Positions 1 to 11,989 of a stretch of DNA of 64,000 bases are shown here, piece after piece (position 1 is the stretch's first letter; each line of letters begins with the position of its first letter). Below the pieces are notes generated by a model, which saw only the letters and a list, made by a program, of their open reading frames with translations, ran no database searches and was not told the origin of the DNA. The translations under genes and the position numbers were made by a program. The stretch is from Trileptium ribeirensis (lineage: Eukaryota; Nematoda; Enoplea; Enoplida; Thoracostomopsidae): the NCBI GenBank assembly GCA_030248225.1, contig JASANE010009848.1, forward strand, positions 26,338-90,337, read 5' to 3'.

Positions 1-183
1 CTTCAAAATAGTAAGTATAATACCTTCTCCGCGCCCTGCTGCGGTGGATATATAATATGAGTTTGTCAGCTAAATCTTGGCTGAGAACAGACTGCATGTC
101 CTCAACCAGGATAGTTTACAGATGATTCCAGAGTTGTGCGCCGTATGGGTACCTGTGGGCCTGGCCGGTACGGGCTCAAATGG

Positions 184-275
184 GATAGCGGGTAACCCAC
201 GAGTAGTGGGTAATCCGCAGGTAGTGGGTAACCCGCGGATAGGGGGTAACCCGCGGGTAGTGGGTAACCAGCGCA
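184..275. repeat. 18-bp GC-rich minisatellite, about five units
   Basis: About five tandem units of roughly 18 bp, consensus near GTAGTGGGTAACCCGCGG, with point differences between units. Because the unit is a multiple of three it leaves open frames on both strands; the + strand reads as a repeating GNPRVV-type hexapeptide. Both strands being open is what an in-phase tandem repeat gives by itself, so I do not call a gene. Similar GGGTA/CCCGC words recur in the 190-bp array near 57 kb. Confidence 0.8.
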
Positions 276-730
276 TTGTGGGTACTGGCGGGTTTCCGCA
301 GCCGTCACAGGTCCACATGTTTTACTGCATTTATAACACACTTGCATTGTGTTATGTTTCAAAATAAAGGTTTGTTGTCGTGCCACATTTCTTCTGCCAT
401 AAGATGCCATGTTTCGTCCTTTGCCGAATTTCTTCCCCAGCCATATTTCTTCTTCCCAATCTGTAATATTTCTTACTCCGTCATGACACTGCTTTAAATG
501 TTATCAGGCTTGATATCGTTGCTATTTATTATACCAAAAGTAGCTGCGATGCTTAGTCTCGTTGTCCACGTGGAAGAATTCAAACCAACAATACTGCATT
601 GGTAGTTTTAAGTTGCGGAAGTGATCCGATTCTTAATTTCCTTCCCATATTTCGATAATCAGTACTTTGCGTTACCTATCCTTCTGCAATTTGATAAGGC
701 ACCATCCACCTATTTGACAATTTGTCAATT

Positions 731-1167
731 TTACGAAATGCCTTCCTTGATTTCTTGAGGAATTCCCTGTCGCCAAGTATGTAGCCCGATCAATTTTGGT
801 CTGGCTTTTTGACCGCCTTGAGCTGCTTTGGTATTTGTTGTGGCTGTTTCTAACATTAAGTTAAGTTTGATTCTTCCTGATTGACTCTGTCCGCTAACAA
901 ATCTACCGGGCTCTCCTAAAGCGGCGCTCTGAAAACCTCTAGGCCTCTCGAAGCCAGTTGTGTTCCTGTGAGAACGTTTCCCAACAATATTACTCCTCTG
1001 GACAATTAACAAACACTGTGGCATCCACGCAAAGCGATGCGGTGCTCCGGCTCAGGGCGCTGCGATATTCACGACTGGACAAATCTCCATTCACTGTTAC
1101 ATCGCCTATTGTGGGAACTTCCACTGAAAGCGGAGCACCTGATTTGTTTGCGAAAACTCTCTGCAAA
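731..1167 (-). CDS. Possible minus-strand coding segment, unrecognised
   Basis: Two overlapping minus-strand frames are open, from about 1181 down to 990 and from 1024 down to 731, in sequence richer in G+C than its surroundings. A strong acceptor-like tract (TTATATTTCTTTTGCAG on the minus strand) ends at about 1168, so an exon could start at 1167. The first frame reads RVFANKSGAPLSVEVPTIGD and so on to a stop at 990. The second, shifted by one base, runs on to a stop at 731. A single protein would need either a small intron or a frameshift between 1080 and 990. I recognise no family. It could be a real 3' exon, a decayed gene or an old retroelement piece. Confidence 0.3.
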
Positions 1168-1239
1168 AGAAATATAAGCATTGCTTGTATCAGTAAAGTA
1201 ACGACTTCCAGAATCGGTTCATATGAACGTTAACACCAC

Positions 1240-3283
1240 AACCTCGGCTGATTTTATTCCTGGCTATCTTTTGCACAAATTGTACTTTAGTCTCAGTTTC
1301 CGGGACACCGACCAAAGGTCTGTCGCATGAATGGTCAAATACGCAATGTAGCTCACCGTATTGGCGATGTTGTTTAAAAGATTGATAGTTGGTTCAGTCG
1401 ATGCCGTCTGATGGGCATTTACTTATGCACTAGGATCTGGGCTAAATACGCATCATTTTCTCCGTCATATATCCTCCATAGTGAGGGTCAGTGGCAAAGA
1501 ATCGACCAATATGAAGTTAATTACAGTAGATTGGTTTTGTAAAAATAATAAATTTCCTATGTCACCGATAGAGATATATAATTTGCGTGCTTCGCGGGCC
1601 TGAAAATATTTTCTGATTCCGTGGGTGCGGGCCTAGTGCCGGTGAACAACCTTCGGGCTCAAAAATTTCTGCACGCGCACAACTCTGGTTGGCACTATTC
1701 AATACAACCCCAGGTTTTTCAACATAAGGTCTTTATAATGCACATTTATATTTTGGCAGTCTGTATCACAGTGCCGAGTGGCATAACGGAATTTACCACT
1801 AGCCGCGCATCGCATGTCGTTCGCCGCTTTTTCAGGGTGATTCGACCACAACGTTCCATATTAATAGTCATAGCTCTCCTTACTTTTAATACTTATGTAA
1901 TTAAAACATATCTACTTTGCATTCCGATGAGCAGTAGGCCTGCTACATAATTGCCAAGTAACCGTAAGGATAATCGTGTATCATAAACAGTTAGACAAAC
2001 CATGAAATGTCACAGCCTAAGGTCTGCGACAAAAAATAAACCAATAAGATGCGCTGCTTACAGTACGGACGAATTTATCAAAGTTAGCAGGGAATTTGAA
2101 GTTTGAAAATTGTTTAAATTCAAGATATTTAGAACTAAAAAGATATATAAATTTTAAACTAATCAGCTAATTTAGTTTTAAATTTAGAAAAGATTGAGTT
2201 GTTTCAAGTAAAAAAATTACGAAATTTATGGGAATACTTTAGTTTTTATAGAAGAATTTGTAAAATCTTAAAAGAAAAGTTTGGAAAATTATTTGACGAT
2301 TGTAGATTGGAAAAGTAGAATAGTGATAGTAGTAGAAGAATTGTGATGTAAGTTTAATAAAATGAATTTACAGTGTAAAGTAATTTGTTTTAGAAAAATA
2401 ATTGATGAGTGGAATTTTAGTTGAGAAAAATGGAACATAATATATTATATTTATTATATAATTTAGTTATGTATAGTATCTATATAGTATATTATATACG
2501 AAATGCACACTGTTAGCATACATCTCACACTGAAATTTCATGCCGGCGCCATGTGTCCACCAGTGAAAGAGGTGGCGGTAGTGTTGAAGTAAGATTTGGG
2601 AAGTGTTGAAGTTAAAGAAACCGTAGCCGGCCTCATGAGTCGAGCCGGTGTTGTTTGATTGCAAGAAACATTTACGAACCACTGTACTGCTTATGAACTG
2701 TTGATCGGTTCATTCAGAACTTGTCTAAACCAGGGAAGCACAACGTAGCTGTGAACATACGATACACAACAACCTCAGTACACAATCATTGACAATATAT
2801 ATGCGGCTTTGCTGAAAGTCGAAAATGAAATGTTCAAGAAATATTTCGGAAAATAATGAGCCATAACCATAATCGGTATTTAAATATTTAAACCTGCATT
2901 CTTTGTAATAACGTTCCGTCTCGATCACAATAAATTCTTTTAAATTAATTAACTATAGTTGATGAAACCTGTAGTTTAGTGGTGGTTGCAAAAAAGATAC
3001 TTCCCACAAAGGGCCAATCCTAATATGAATTTTCCAGTGTTAGATTTCTCGTAGCTTGTGATCCGGTTGACCAATTTATAAAAATTGTTTTATAGATACG
3101 CTTTATAGTTGAGTAAAAATGTATTCGTAACTTCATGGAGACTTACCCAAACTTCTTTATATTATTGCAAAAAGCGTTTTTGTGATAAGCATTTGAATTG
3201 CTAAAGTTTTCAATTTTAGCAAAAACGGGGGATAAATATGGCTTAAGTGCTTTTGACTGTTAGGATGTAAGCCCACTACCCTC
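1240..3283. other. Non-coding stretch, no gene seen
   Basis: AT-rich sequence, very A/T-rich at 2090-2510. The open frames here (for example 1621-1950 on + and 2467-2928 on -) start at random codons, match nothing I know and have no convincing splice context. I see no RNA gene or element boundary. Confidence 0.6.
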
Positions 3284-3350
3284 CTGCTGTGGACGACTAA
3301 TGCTCATATGTATATTAAATATACATATGAGCATTAGTCGTCCATGGCAG
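3284..3350. repeat. Perfect palindrome, 26-27 nt arms with no loop
   Basis: Positions 3291-3316 are exactly the reverse complement of 3318-3343, with a single central A at 3317. The pairing continues outward with one more Watson-Crick pair, two G-T pairs and four more Watson-Crick pairs to about 3284/3350. Arms begin GGACGACTAATGCTCATATG. As DNA it could extrude a cruciform; as RNA it would form a long stem with almost no loop. It lies about 130 nt upstream of the first exon of the 3.5-12 kb gene. Confidence 0.95.
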
Positions 3351-3474
3351 ATAAAATTTTGTCAGATGAAATATGATATCCCCATAACTACACCGGGTTT
3401 ACAAGTTATGGACATAAACGGTTTTTCAGTTAGCTTTCTGCAGGCAGGTCTAATCAAATTTATTTCCGTTATAG

Positions 3475-4302
3475 TTTCGTGACAGCATTTTCCGTCGCTA
3501 CCGCTGGATACCGATAGCACATACAAGTTCTTTGTCTAATCATAAAGCAAGGAATCGTCGAAACAAATTCGGAAACAACATCAATGAATATTCAGCTGTT
3601 GTTGGATTGATGATATCGGCAGAAAGTACTGGATACAGCGATGTATTACAAGAATGTGAGGATAGTTCAGACGTGGAAACGAATACAATGTATTCTTCAT
3701 TATCGTGCAGGTCAGCTGAGTGTCACAATACGAGTGATGTTTGCAACAACGAAAATCCAATCAAACACGACGCACTAAGACGTCGTTTTTTCAATAAAAA
3801 TAGTAATTATTGCAAACGAAAGTGCATAAGCGAGTCATTGTCAATTCCGAAGAGTGAATCCGAAAATGAGACTCGTGGGTTGTCACCTTACTGTTTAAGT
3901 TTGTTTGATGATAATTTACCGACGCTGAAACTTCAAAACAATGAACAGTATAATATTAATGTTCATCGCGACTCAGTTAAACATGAGCATAGCTCAAAAA
4001 GCGGTAACAAAAACGTAATTGAGCCGAAAATAGTTGATTCCTTGAATAAAATTAATTGTGAAAGCAGCGACATCGAGTTGCTTAACAATGGCGATTCCAT
4101 AGATAGCAGCTGCAGTTTTTGGCGCGGTTGTACTCCTAATTTAACGAATAATTGGTGTTTTCGCACAAAATTATGGCTTCTAAAGACAAGTGGTTGGCTC
4201 GAAACATTTTCATCCTTTTATCCTGACGAACAACTTTTGATGGACAGGTCGCAAAGTATTAAAGCAAGTTGGACCAAGACAACGGATGATAGCTGGACTA
4301 CG
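3475..4302 (+). CDS. Gene 1, large internal exon, unrecognised protein
   Basis: An open frame of about 275 codons, entered after an in-frame stop at 3472. No ATG lies near its left end, so it most likely starts at a splice acceptor; candidates are the AG at 3516-3517 or at 3526-3527. It can end at a donor (ACG|GTAAAA) after 4302 in phase 0; otherwise the frame reads on to a stop at 4365. The protein is rich in Ser, Asn, Glu and Cys, so probably largely disordered. Its C-terminal part holds four Trp residues and the stretch WLETFSSFYPDEQLLMDRS, which looks more ordered. No known domain was recognised. The phase match with the exon at 6377 is the reason for joining them. Confidence 0.55.
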
Positions 4303-4689
4303 GTAAAAAGCGACAATCTTATCGTATCGCTGCGAAAATTATGCGTTGCGGCTTTGATTTTTTAAATGAGCAGACGAGGATTTAATTTAATGACGTACGA
4401 GCTAAAAATTATACTACGCGAGTGTTAACAACAGATTAACATTTACATATAGTAAGCATAACTTCATTCAGGAACATTAAATCACTCAAATATATATTAC
4501 TTTGCACGCAAGCTTCTTAATAAATAGTTTCAAGTGCATTAATCACATTATTCGGCTTTGCCGACGATTAAATACAAAAAAGTGTACACCGTAGAATTAT
4601 CGAATTATAACTTTAGTATTCAGTAAACTGTCTGCTAGAATTGATTTTAAAACCCTTTCGTGCCCGAATTAGTTTGTGTAATATGCAAT

Positions 4690-4790
4690 GTTTGACAAAT
4701 TCAAGCCTGCGCCAGGGATCGAACCCGAAACGTACGGGTGAAACTTGTATACGCAAACCACTGAGCTATCTGAGAGGTGTTGCTCGGTTG
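4690..4790 (-). repeat. tRNA-derived SINE-like element
   Basis: On the minus strand there is a good RNA polymerase III box A (TAGCTCAGTGGTT) and box B (GGTTCGATCCC) about 40 nt apart, as in a tRNA. The 5' and 3' acceptor sides do not pair, so this is not a working tRNA gene. The tail after box B (CTGGCGCAGGCTTGAATTTG) is matched by two other places in the window, on the minus strand at 54095-54127 and on the + strand at 59700-59730. That makes a tRNA-derived SINE family more likely than a lone tRNA pseudogene. Confidence 0.6.
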
Positions 4791-5029
4791 CTTACGGAAC
4801 CTCACAATGCGAGCGAATAACAACACACGTTCAAACGTACGATATACGACAAACTCAATAGACACAACGAGTCGCAATGTGCGTTGGGTCCATTTGGACC
4901 TAGTGGGCATGAGAGGATTAATAAATCAAAGAACATACGTCTACATAATATTGTAAAAAGGCATAATATATTGTTGGAACCGACATTTTAATGTTATATA
5001 GCTGTGTCCAAAGTATATCTGGGTGTTTA

Positions 5030-5700
5030 AAGTTCCATAACTTTATTTGATGGTTAATATTTAGTTGTTATATCATAACCGAAATTTATAAGGGTATTTC
5101 CTAGAATTATCTCTGCTCAAAATTGGTCAATTTTAATGATACAGCGGAAATTTGAATGCCATTCTACTTTAGTTCGATGAGAAGGTTGCTAAAATACCCA
5201 TTTCGGCAATAACTATGACTTTTTTCGTTTTTTTAGTTCCCAATGGCCGGCCTCCTTAATATCCAGAACTTTCGAACATTTTTTATCTATAAATACATTA
5301 TGTATATAGTTCGACTCGCATTGACGCTGGGTCGATTAGTGGTAAAATCACCATAACTGGTTCAGGGGGTTAGGAGTTATTGTCATTTATGTGAAATCCT
5401 AAAACCAAGCCTTAGCCTAAGCCTAAGCCATTATTCCGGGAACCGATTGAGTTGATTTTTTACCAATGCACCATTCAATGCGGGACGAATGGTATACAAA
5501 ATTAGATTCGTGGAGAAAATATTTTTCGAAAATTTTGGGTACCACGTGGGGACCGTACCAAAAAAAAATTCAAAAAAATTGCCATAAATTTTGTCAAAAT
5601 GGTATTTTATGGGCCGTCTCGTCAAAGTGACTCTAATTGCCGCTGTATCTTCGAAATTCACCCGTTGCACCTGGAGAATTCAATGAATGACCATTTACTG
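5030..5700. repeat. Ancient dispersed repeat, copy 1 (with TTAGGC-like core)
   Basis: This segment shares order and words with 22380-22960: a GATACAGCG phrase, a stretch of ATTCGAACTGCGTTGACG type, then a run of AAGCCTTAGCC type, then ATTTTTCGAAAATTTTGG-like sequence. The copies are well diverged. Positions 5409-5430 read as about three GCCTAA units, the complement of the TTAGGC telomere repeat of nematodes. No coding capacity is evident. Confidence 0.5.
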
Positions 5701-6039
5701 TTCTCATACGTTTTTATCGGTGAATCTACCTGGTATATTGTTAATTGCAACGTTGTTCTTTTTCGAACAGAGTTAGCTAATAATTAGGATGCTAGCTAAT
5801 CACAAGTTATCATGTGCCGGATCGCAAAATTCTAATTACGTAGCTGCCATAAGTGGTAGAGTAAAAAACAGTTTCTGTAAAAAAGCAAGCCGAATTGTGC
5901 AGTCAACTACTTGGTATACGATATTTGAAACATTTCACTTCATTACTCTATACAAATTTACGACAGAAACTAGAAATTTGTATATTCGTATCACAGGTGC
6001 CCAAGGTCCGTTGGCTTAGAGTGGCGAATAATCCCGTGA

Positions 6040-6240
6040 AGGGGGTCTTCCTAGGAGAGGAGTAGGCCAGGGCAGTGTTTGATACATGAAATTTTTGCCA
6101 AATTTGATAAAATTCTCCCAAATTTTAGCCAATTTGTGATAAATTTTCCCAATTTCCTTGATTTTTGCGTATTTTATCCCAATATTTGGTAATTTTCAGC
6201 ATTTTCGCCTAAAATTATACTGAAATATTTTATTTTTCGC
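6040..6240. repeat. GC-rich block followed by AATTTTCCCAATTTG-type short repeats
   Basis: A short GC-rich block (CCTAGGAGAGGAGTAGGCC area) is followed by about eight degenerate units of AAATTTTNCCCAATTTG. The same pairing of a GC-rich block with AATTGGCAAAAATTG-type units, in either orientation, occurs at 8240-8450, 11200-11350, 23190-23440 and 48660-48900, so this is one dispersed family. Confidence 0.6.
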
Positions 6241-6376
6241 TCCGCGGCGCAACAGATGGAGATATGGACGCGAAGAGGGATTCGGAGCCCCAAAAATGTA
6301 CTTATGGCTTGACAACTATGATTCATATGTTTAATTATTGATTAAAAAGAATGAAACTATTACACGTAAACTTCAG

Positions 6377-6529
6377 ATCCCGACTTACTCAGACAAGTCG
6401 ACAAGAAGCGGCGGTGTAACAACACCAAACAGTGACAGCATGGCCTTATCATCGGATCAAATTTTCAGTGACATTGAATGGAGTAATAGTTGTGGCATAC
6501 GAAAATCTAAAAGTAGCTGTTGCTCACAA
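6377..6529 (+). CDS. Gene 1, internal exon
   Basis: Fifty-one codons in phase 0/0 between an acceptor (ACTTCAG) and a clean donor (CAA|GTAAGC at 6530). The product begins IPTYSDKSTRSGGVTTPNSD and contains MALSSDQIFSDIEWSNSCG, Ser-rich and probably disordered. The acceptor has a weak pyrimidine tract, so the left edge is less sure than the right. It joins in frame to the exons at 3475-4302 and 10700-10913. No domain recognised. Confidence 0.5.
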
Positions 6530-6539
6530 GTAAGCATAT

Positions 6540-8240
6540 AGTTAAAACTGCATGGATTAATAATGCGTTTTGATTACGTGGAATCCGAAATATTGTATAT
6601 ATGTTTTAGCAATTACGAACAGAGTTATACCAATTTTAATTGAAAACTCGGAAAAATTAATATGAAAAATCGGCGAGAGCGTGAAAACCGTACTGCTTAA
6701 CCCTGGCCTTAGCCCTCGCCAGGCACCAAACCCACAACCCGTCGGTTCCAACTATTACCATCATCCCACATTTCTGCTAGAGTTGTTTTATTGTTCACAT
6801 CGCGTATCCAGGTAATCTATACCCTTGTTATGTTTCAAATAACCAACCTTCCAGGTAGCGATTTAGCGTGAAATTTCATGTTATTGTTTGTGATCTGGTA
6901 TCAGTATCGGTTGTTTAACTTGGCACCACAGTGACTGTGGTCATAGGTGACAAGCTTATGACAGTTGAAGATATCTTGTGACGAAGCGCTTTTCGGCATT
7001 CACACTCTAATGCGACTTGCGCAATCTTAATATATCGCACAAAATTTATAAGTTGTAGAATCATAGAGTGTATTTTCGAATTATACATGAAAAATTTTTA
7101 CGCTGTTTACTGTAACGCATGCTAAAAATGCGTATGTGTGTTCTCCATTACTATTTAAAGTAACTAAAATTATTTTCAGACAAATGTCACTCAATTTTTA
7201 TGAGTATTTCGTGAACTAGTTAAGATGCAGGGAAACATGACACTAATTCTACCTTACATATAAGCGTGACAGATACTATAACCATATAGCGGGTCCTACG
7301 GAATAGGCCGGGAGGAGTGGATACTGCGACAACCACATGGTCTACTGCGACATTTATTGATAACCTACGCACCTTCTAAAATTTAACCCCTTCAATGTTG
7401 AGATTCCGACCCCGAGATTTTTGGGTCGACAATGAAAAATGTTGTATTGACATTGAAAATTTGATACTATCAATAAATTTCGACATAAAAATGAGCAAAT
7501 ATGCAGTGCTACTGTCGAGGCAATTGTTTAAAACTCTATTTTTAAATTAACAAAAACTTATTTATCTGCAACTCCTGCTTGATTTTTCTCGCAAAGGTCC
7601 CAGAAGTTGCCACCCCTACTTGAGAGTTCTAGTCGGAGCAACTGGAATGATCGGTGCCCAGTGAATAACTACTTTTATGAGTCAAATCGGCAAATCTGAT
7701 ACCAAAACAATCTATAATGTAGATGTAGCATGAGCGTTCAAAGTTTTTAAACAGAATATATAACCGTTTTAAGGCTGCACTTTAAAGTGTCAACTCAAAC
7801 TTACTCAATGCAAATTTAAACATTTACGCGCCCGCAATTTTGTACTATTTTCATGGCACCCTGCAGAAAAATATGGGTTAAGAATTTAGTTTAGCGTTTA
7901 ATAAAACGCTAAAAGCTCTACAGTAGCATTTGCATAGCAAGCTTCGTAAATTTAGCGAGCCTTGTGGTTCACAAGAAATATGATATACAGCCTGCCAGAG
8001 TTCGTTCCCTCATCCTCTGTAATTCCGCTAAACGACATTGAAGGTCCAAACGTTCTGCGATTCCCCAGCAGCTCTACAGCAGGCATGAGAATTATTGTTT
8101 TTTCTATAGTGTAGCGGCCGAAAGGAGAGGTACAGAAGTGTCCGAACTAATATTTTTACCATTCATGTGGTTAAATGGCATACGAATGATATTCATTCAC
8201 TCTTAACCTGCTAAAGTATTCCTATATCATGGATGTTAGT
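6540..8240. other. Gene 1 intron, first part: no gene seen
   Basis: AT-rich non-coding sequence within the proposed 4.2-kb intron 6530-10699. I see no exon, RNA gene or clear element in this part. Confidence 0.5.
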
Positions 8241-8450
8241 AGCAGTTACCCTTCGGAAGGCTCGGGCCATCCAACTCAAGCCCACTCGGCGCGCGGAAAT
8301 TTTTCAGAGAAAATTGACAAAAAATGGAAGAAATTTTGTCAAAATTGACAAAAATTAGCAAAATTGGTGGCACTTTTAAGAAAAATTTGGTAGAATTGGC
8401 AGAAACAAGGAAAACTTTTAGCGAAATATGTGAAAAAATACGCGCTCCTA
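8240..8450. repeat. GC-rich block with AAAATTGACAAAAATTAG-type units
   Basis: The GC-rich block CGGAAGGCTCGGGCC..CGGCGCGCGG is followed by degenerate units of AAAATTGACAAAAATTAGC. The layout matches the repeats at 6040-6240 (opposite orientation) and 11200-11350. A further GC-rich fragment lies at 8690-8740. The open frame running through it (8324-8509) is a by-product of the repeat. Confidence 0.6.
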
Positions 8451-9439
8451 AAAATCTTAAGGATTGGTCGCTAGTTGATGAGACCGTTGGATTAGTAGTA
8501 TTCTTTTAATTCTGCTAAGTTACACCATCTTAATGATTTTATAAATAATAATATATAATTGAATTTTATATCTTTCTATATTTGTGCATGTAAAAACCGC
8601 AACGAAATCCCGTATTATTTTCATGCACTAGCCGTAAATACAATAATTATATACACTGTTAAAATTTTTTTATGGTTTGCAAACTACGGGGTGAGGCCGG
8701 GTGCCCGGCCCATTCTAGGATTTGCGCCTTTGCGCTTGACCCACAGTTGGAGATTCAAAATTTACAACGTTTTGGTGCAAAATGCATAAGTAAGCGCGCC
8801 CGCACATGTACTGCAAAAAATATGATGGAAATTTGGTCTTGAAATGGCGATTTCCTTGTATTTGTTTTTATAAAAGGAAGAGTACCAACCAGGTCTATTA
8901 AGCTGCAACTTGTTACTAACGTAATAATTTATTGTGCTATGGATATATTAGATAAATGAAATTAGTCTTTAATTGGTTATATTTTGTGCTACCGAAATTG
9001 GTTTGGGTTTGATCCTAAAATTAAATAATTCCCGTTCCGTGTGCGCGCGATCTTATTGGCGGTATTACGTCGGCGGGTAACCAAGCGGAAGAATATGCAC
9101 TGTAAAAGTTTGAACTAAACCAGTTCATTTATAACGTAGGTACGACCGCTAATAACAAAACACAGGCAGATCTCAGTCCTAAACTGCTTCATGAGATAGA
9201 TGAAAACATTATATACATACAAGCGCGTATGATTAAACGCACATTCTAAGAGAATAGTAGCCGAATACCTGGATCGTTTCCTGAACTATGGAATTGCAAC
9301 AAAGTTTCATGCAATGCACAGTATGAAATCTTATAGACCTGTTATCTATTTTTTCAAGGTTTCTTAAAACAACGAAATTTGGGTTTTTGATTTTGAACAT
9401 TTATGGTGAATCATGTTTAATGTAAAACCTGTCACAATC

Positions 9440-10210
9440 TATGTGCAATTTCTTGGTGACGTCTATCCTTACATACAACATAACGTACCCTCTTAAAAAG
9501 TAGTATTATATGTCATACCTATGAGTACAGTGTCATATATTATTTGTGCGGTCTGGTTTACATACACATTTTAAGTGCGATAGTTCATACATTTGTAATA
9601 TATGGATATCAAAACAATTTTGTATAAAATTTCATGCAGAGGGTTTCTCGTTTATCTGAATTCTCAGATACCTTTGTCTAAAAAATACAATGTAGGAATC
9701 TTTTCATATATTTGTTTCAAATACCATACATGTGTTGTATAAATTTTAATATATATTTGTATAAAAATAATATATGTATTGTATGAAGTTTTATATTTAT
9801 TTGCATAAAATAAGATACACCTAATGTATGAATGTTTGTATATAATTGCAATTTTTGTACTGGGTTTCAATTTTATGATATAATTGCTTTATATAGTTTT
9901 AAAAAATTATGTGCTGCAAAAAATATACTTATAATATGAAATTTCATACAAATTATGTGCAAATAATGATACATTTTTGTAGTCAATATCATGCAAATCA
10001 TGTACTATTGATCAGACATACGCTATAGGTAACAAGTCATAAAAATTTTTATACATAAATTCATTCATACAAAGGATATGTAAATAATCATACATATTCT
10101 GTGTTACAACTCATACAAATTATGTACAATGCGTCATACATTAACTATGGTCAATTTCTTACAACTTATGTTGGAATAATCATGCATAATGTACAAAGTG
10201 GTACACAATC
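9440..10210. repeat. Degenerate AT-rich repeat built on CATACAAATTATGT
   Basis: Many diverged occurrences of TCATACAAATTATGTGCAAATAA-like phrases, about 30-40 bp apart, clearest from 9930 to 10210. The left half tends to carry the complementary orientation (for example TTCATACATTTGTAATATATG near 9590). It lies inside the proposed gene 1 intron. Confidence 0.5.
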
Positions 10211-10699
10211 GCTAAACCAATGATCTCAGTTTGAATTGAACATGTCCAAACTAACACTAGCACTAGAATTGAAACGTCAATGATTCGAAATGCCCAAAAA
10301 ATGACTACAGTTCTCTCCCAGAGCTCATTAAGCAATTTGGTCATTTCATATTAGAATGATTCTTTATAAGCGATAGAAAGAAACACTCATATACGCTGAA
10401 ATTTTGCGCAGTCTATCACTTCGATGTTTCAAGCAGCTACTTTTGCCGATCTGCTACTGTGCATGCGACTGTCCGATAGCTTTATTAATTTATTCTCTAT
10501 GCCTCATGGCAAACAATTTCATCGCAAACGTGTAGTACTTGAGTGCTGACAAATTTTGATATTTAGTGCTTCACATAGCATTTAAAACGAATATCAGCTA
10601 AATTATTTTAGAAAATTTTATGAATTAATGCCAAGTGTTAAGTTAAATTGACGTGTTTCAATTCTGCTATTTAACCGTAAGTTGTATGAGTTACCTTAG

Positions 10700-10913
10700 G
10701 AATTGCTTAGTAATGAATTGCGACTAGATCAAAGGTATTCTCCGACCAGGAAAACAAATACTGACTGCCATTCGACTGGAGCAAGTGATTCTTACCGACA
10801 ATCATTCAAATCTGCCAGCGTTAAAAATAATAATTCAACGAGCCAAACCTCGTCCACAACCTATTCTAGCAAAGATACACATTGGGATATAGCTGACATG
10901 GAAAGCATCAAAG
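10700..10913 (+). CDS. Gene 1, internal exon
   Basis: Enters in phase 0 after the acceptor TTACCTTAG and leaves in phase 1 at AAAG|GTATGT. The product starts ELLSNELRLDQRYSPTRKTN and then becomes a Ser/Thr/Asn-rich tract (NNNSTSQTSSTTYSSKDTHW), ending IADMESIK. Frame, entry phase and exit phase fit both neighbours (6377-6529 upstream, 11730-11989 downstream). Probably disordered; no domain recognised. Confidence 0.6.
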
Positions 10914-11135
10914 GTATGTGCATGATTGTATCTTTTATAGCGTTGTTGAATCGCGTCAAAAAGCAATAGATAATTGTCATGGTGTGCATGCTTTTCCAAT
11001 CTATATAACCTTTGGTGTGGCAAAAACTTCGATTTGCTGATCATAAGATACATTTTTCTACGTAAAATCAAAAGTATCTTGATGCTGCGATACTCGCTAA
11101 GCCACAAGTTCTACATCCTGTGCAAAAAAATTAAA

Positions 11136-11469
11136 CATATATCATAGGTGTCGACGGAGCAAGTTAATCACTCTCTAAGGGCTAGGCCCTATCTAAATCC
11201 ATATTCCATCCGCCACCCCGTCCCCCGTGAAGGGTCCGTACCTGCAACCCTCCCAAGCACTTTCCTCGCTTATTGAGAATTAGGCAAAATTGTCGAAAAT
11301 TCAAGCAGAATTGGCAAAAATTGATGTAAAATTGGCGAACATGAAAGAGTTCGGAACGCCGAGCAGAGAAAGGGATGGGATCAGACTACCTCTCAGGGGA
11401 ATCGGCGAGGCCTCAAAGGAGAGGCCGAGCCTCAGGGGGAAATTCTCCTCTCTCCTATGAGCATGTATG
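11136..11469. mobile_element. GC-rich element remnant ending in GAGCATGTATG
   Basis: GC-rich sequence in an AT-rich intron. The right end reads GAGCCTCAGGGGGAAATTC, then CTATGAGCATGTATG. The subterminal CTCAGGGGG and terminal CATGTATG are shared with the complete hAT-like element at 58263-58891 and the fragment at 29078-29298. The left end (CATATATCATAGG) only loosely mirrors the right. An AATTGGCAAAAATTG-type array lies inside at 11285-11340. I see no target duplication. Confidence 0.4.
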
Positions 11470-11729
11470 CCTATGTATGAACAAAGATATTATATATTAT
11501 ATTTTTATGAATTATACTAGTACATATGTTAGTCTAAATATTTTAAATGCAATAATGAGAAATTTTATAGAAATAGTGTCATAACATTAGATACTGCATG
11601 TATGTAAAACGTTACATAGCAGCTGTATGAAACGTTGCTGTTTTGCAAGAACGCAGTTTTGCACCTACATGTGTACATTTATGTGACATTCTGTATAATA
11701 ATTCTACGCAATTACATAACAGATTTTAG

Positions 11730-11989
11730 AATCTATCAATGTTATCGATTTAGAAACGCCAAATATTTTATCTGAATCGGACCGAATAGATATGATTCGA
11801 AGAAATGCTCGTTGGAAGGAAAGGATTGACTATGTTGACAAGTTTGAACAACGATACTGTAAAACTAGATATCTACATAAAAGAAGCCGCCCTATCAAAT
11901 TAGGAGTCAAAACTAAACAACGTCGATGTCCCGATTTCGTTGCATTGGATTGGACAAAACTTACAAGAACGTTTGCGCATTATGATTAG
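11730..11989 (+). CDS. Gene 1, terminal exon with stop codon
   Basis: Follows the acceptor CAGATTTTAG. Its first two bases complete a Glu codon with the phase-1 donor at 10913. It encodes 85 residues and a TAG stop at 11987-11989. The sequence starts SINVIDLETPNILSESDRID, then a strongly basic stretch (MIRRNARWKERIDYVDKFEQ, RRCPDF) and ends TRTFAHYD. The ~35-residue stretch around WKERIDYVDKFEQRYC could be helical. Phase agreement over four exons supports one gene of at least 450 codons, but I do not recognise the family. Confidence 0.6.

Noticed and set aside
77..410. Overlapping open frames with peptide repeats at the left edge
   Set aside because: They are produced by the in-phase 18-bp minisatellite; both strands are open, with no start, splice or family support.
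4706..4776. A functional tRNA gene on the minus strand
   Set aside because: Boxes A and B are good but the acceptor ends do not pair and the tail is shared with other loci, so a SINE is more likely.
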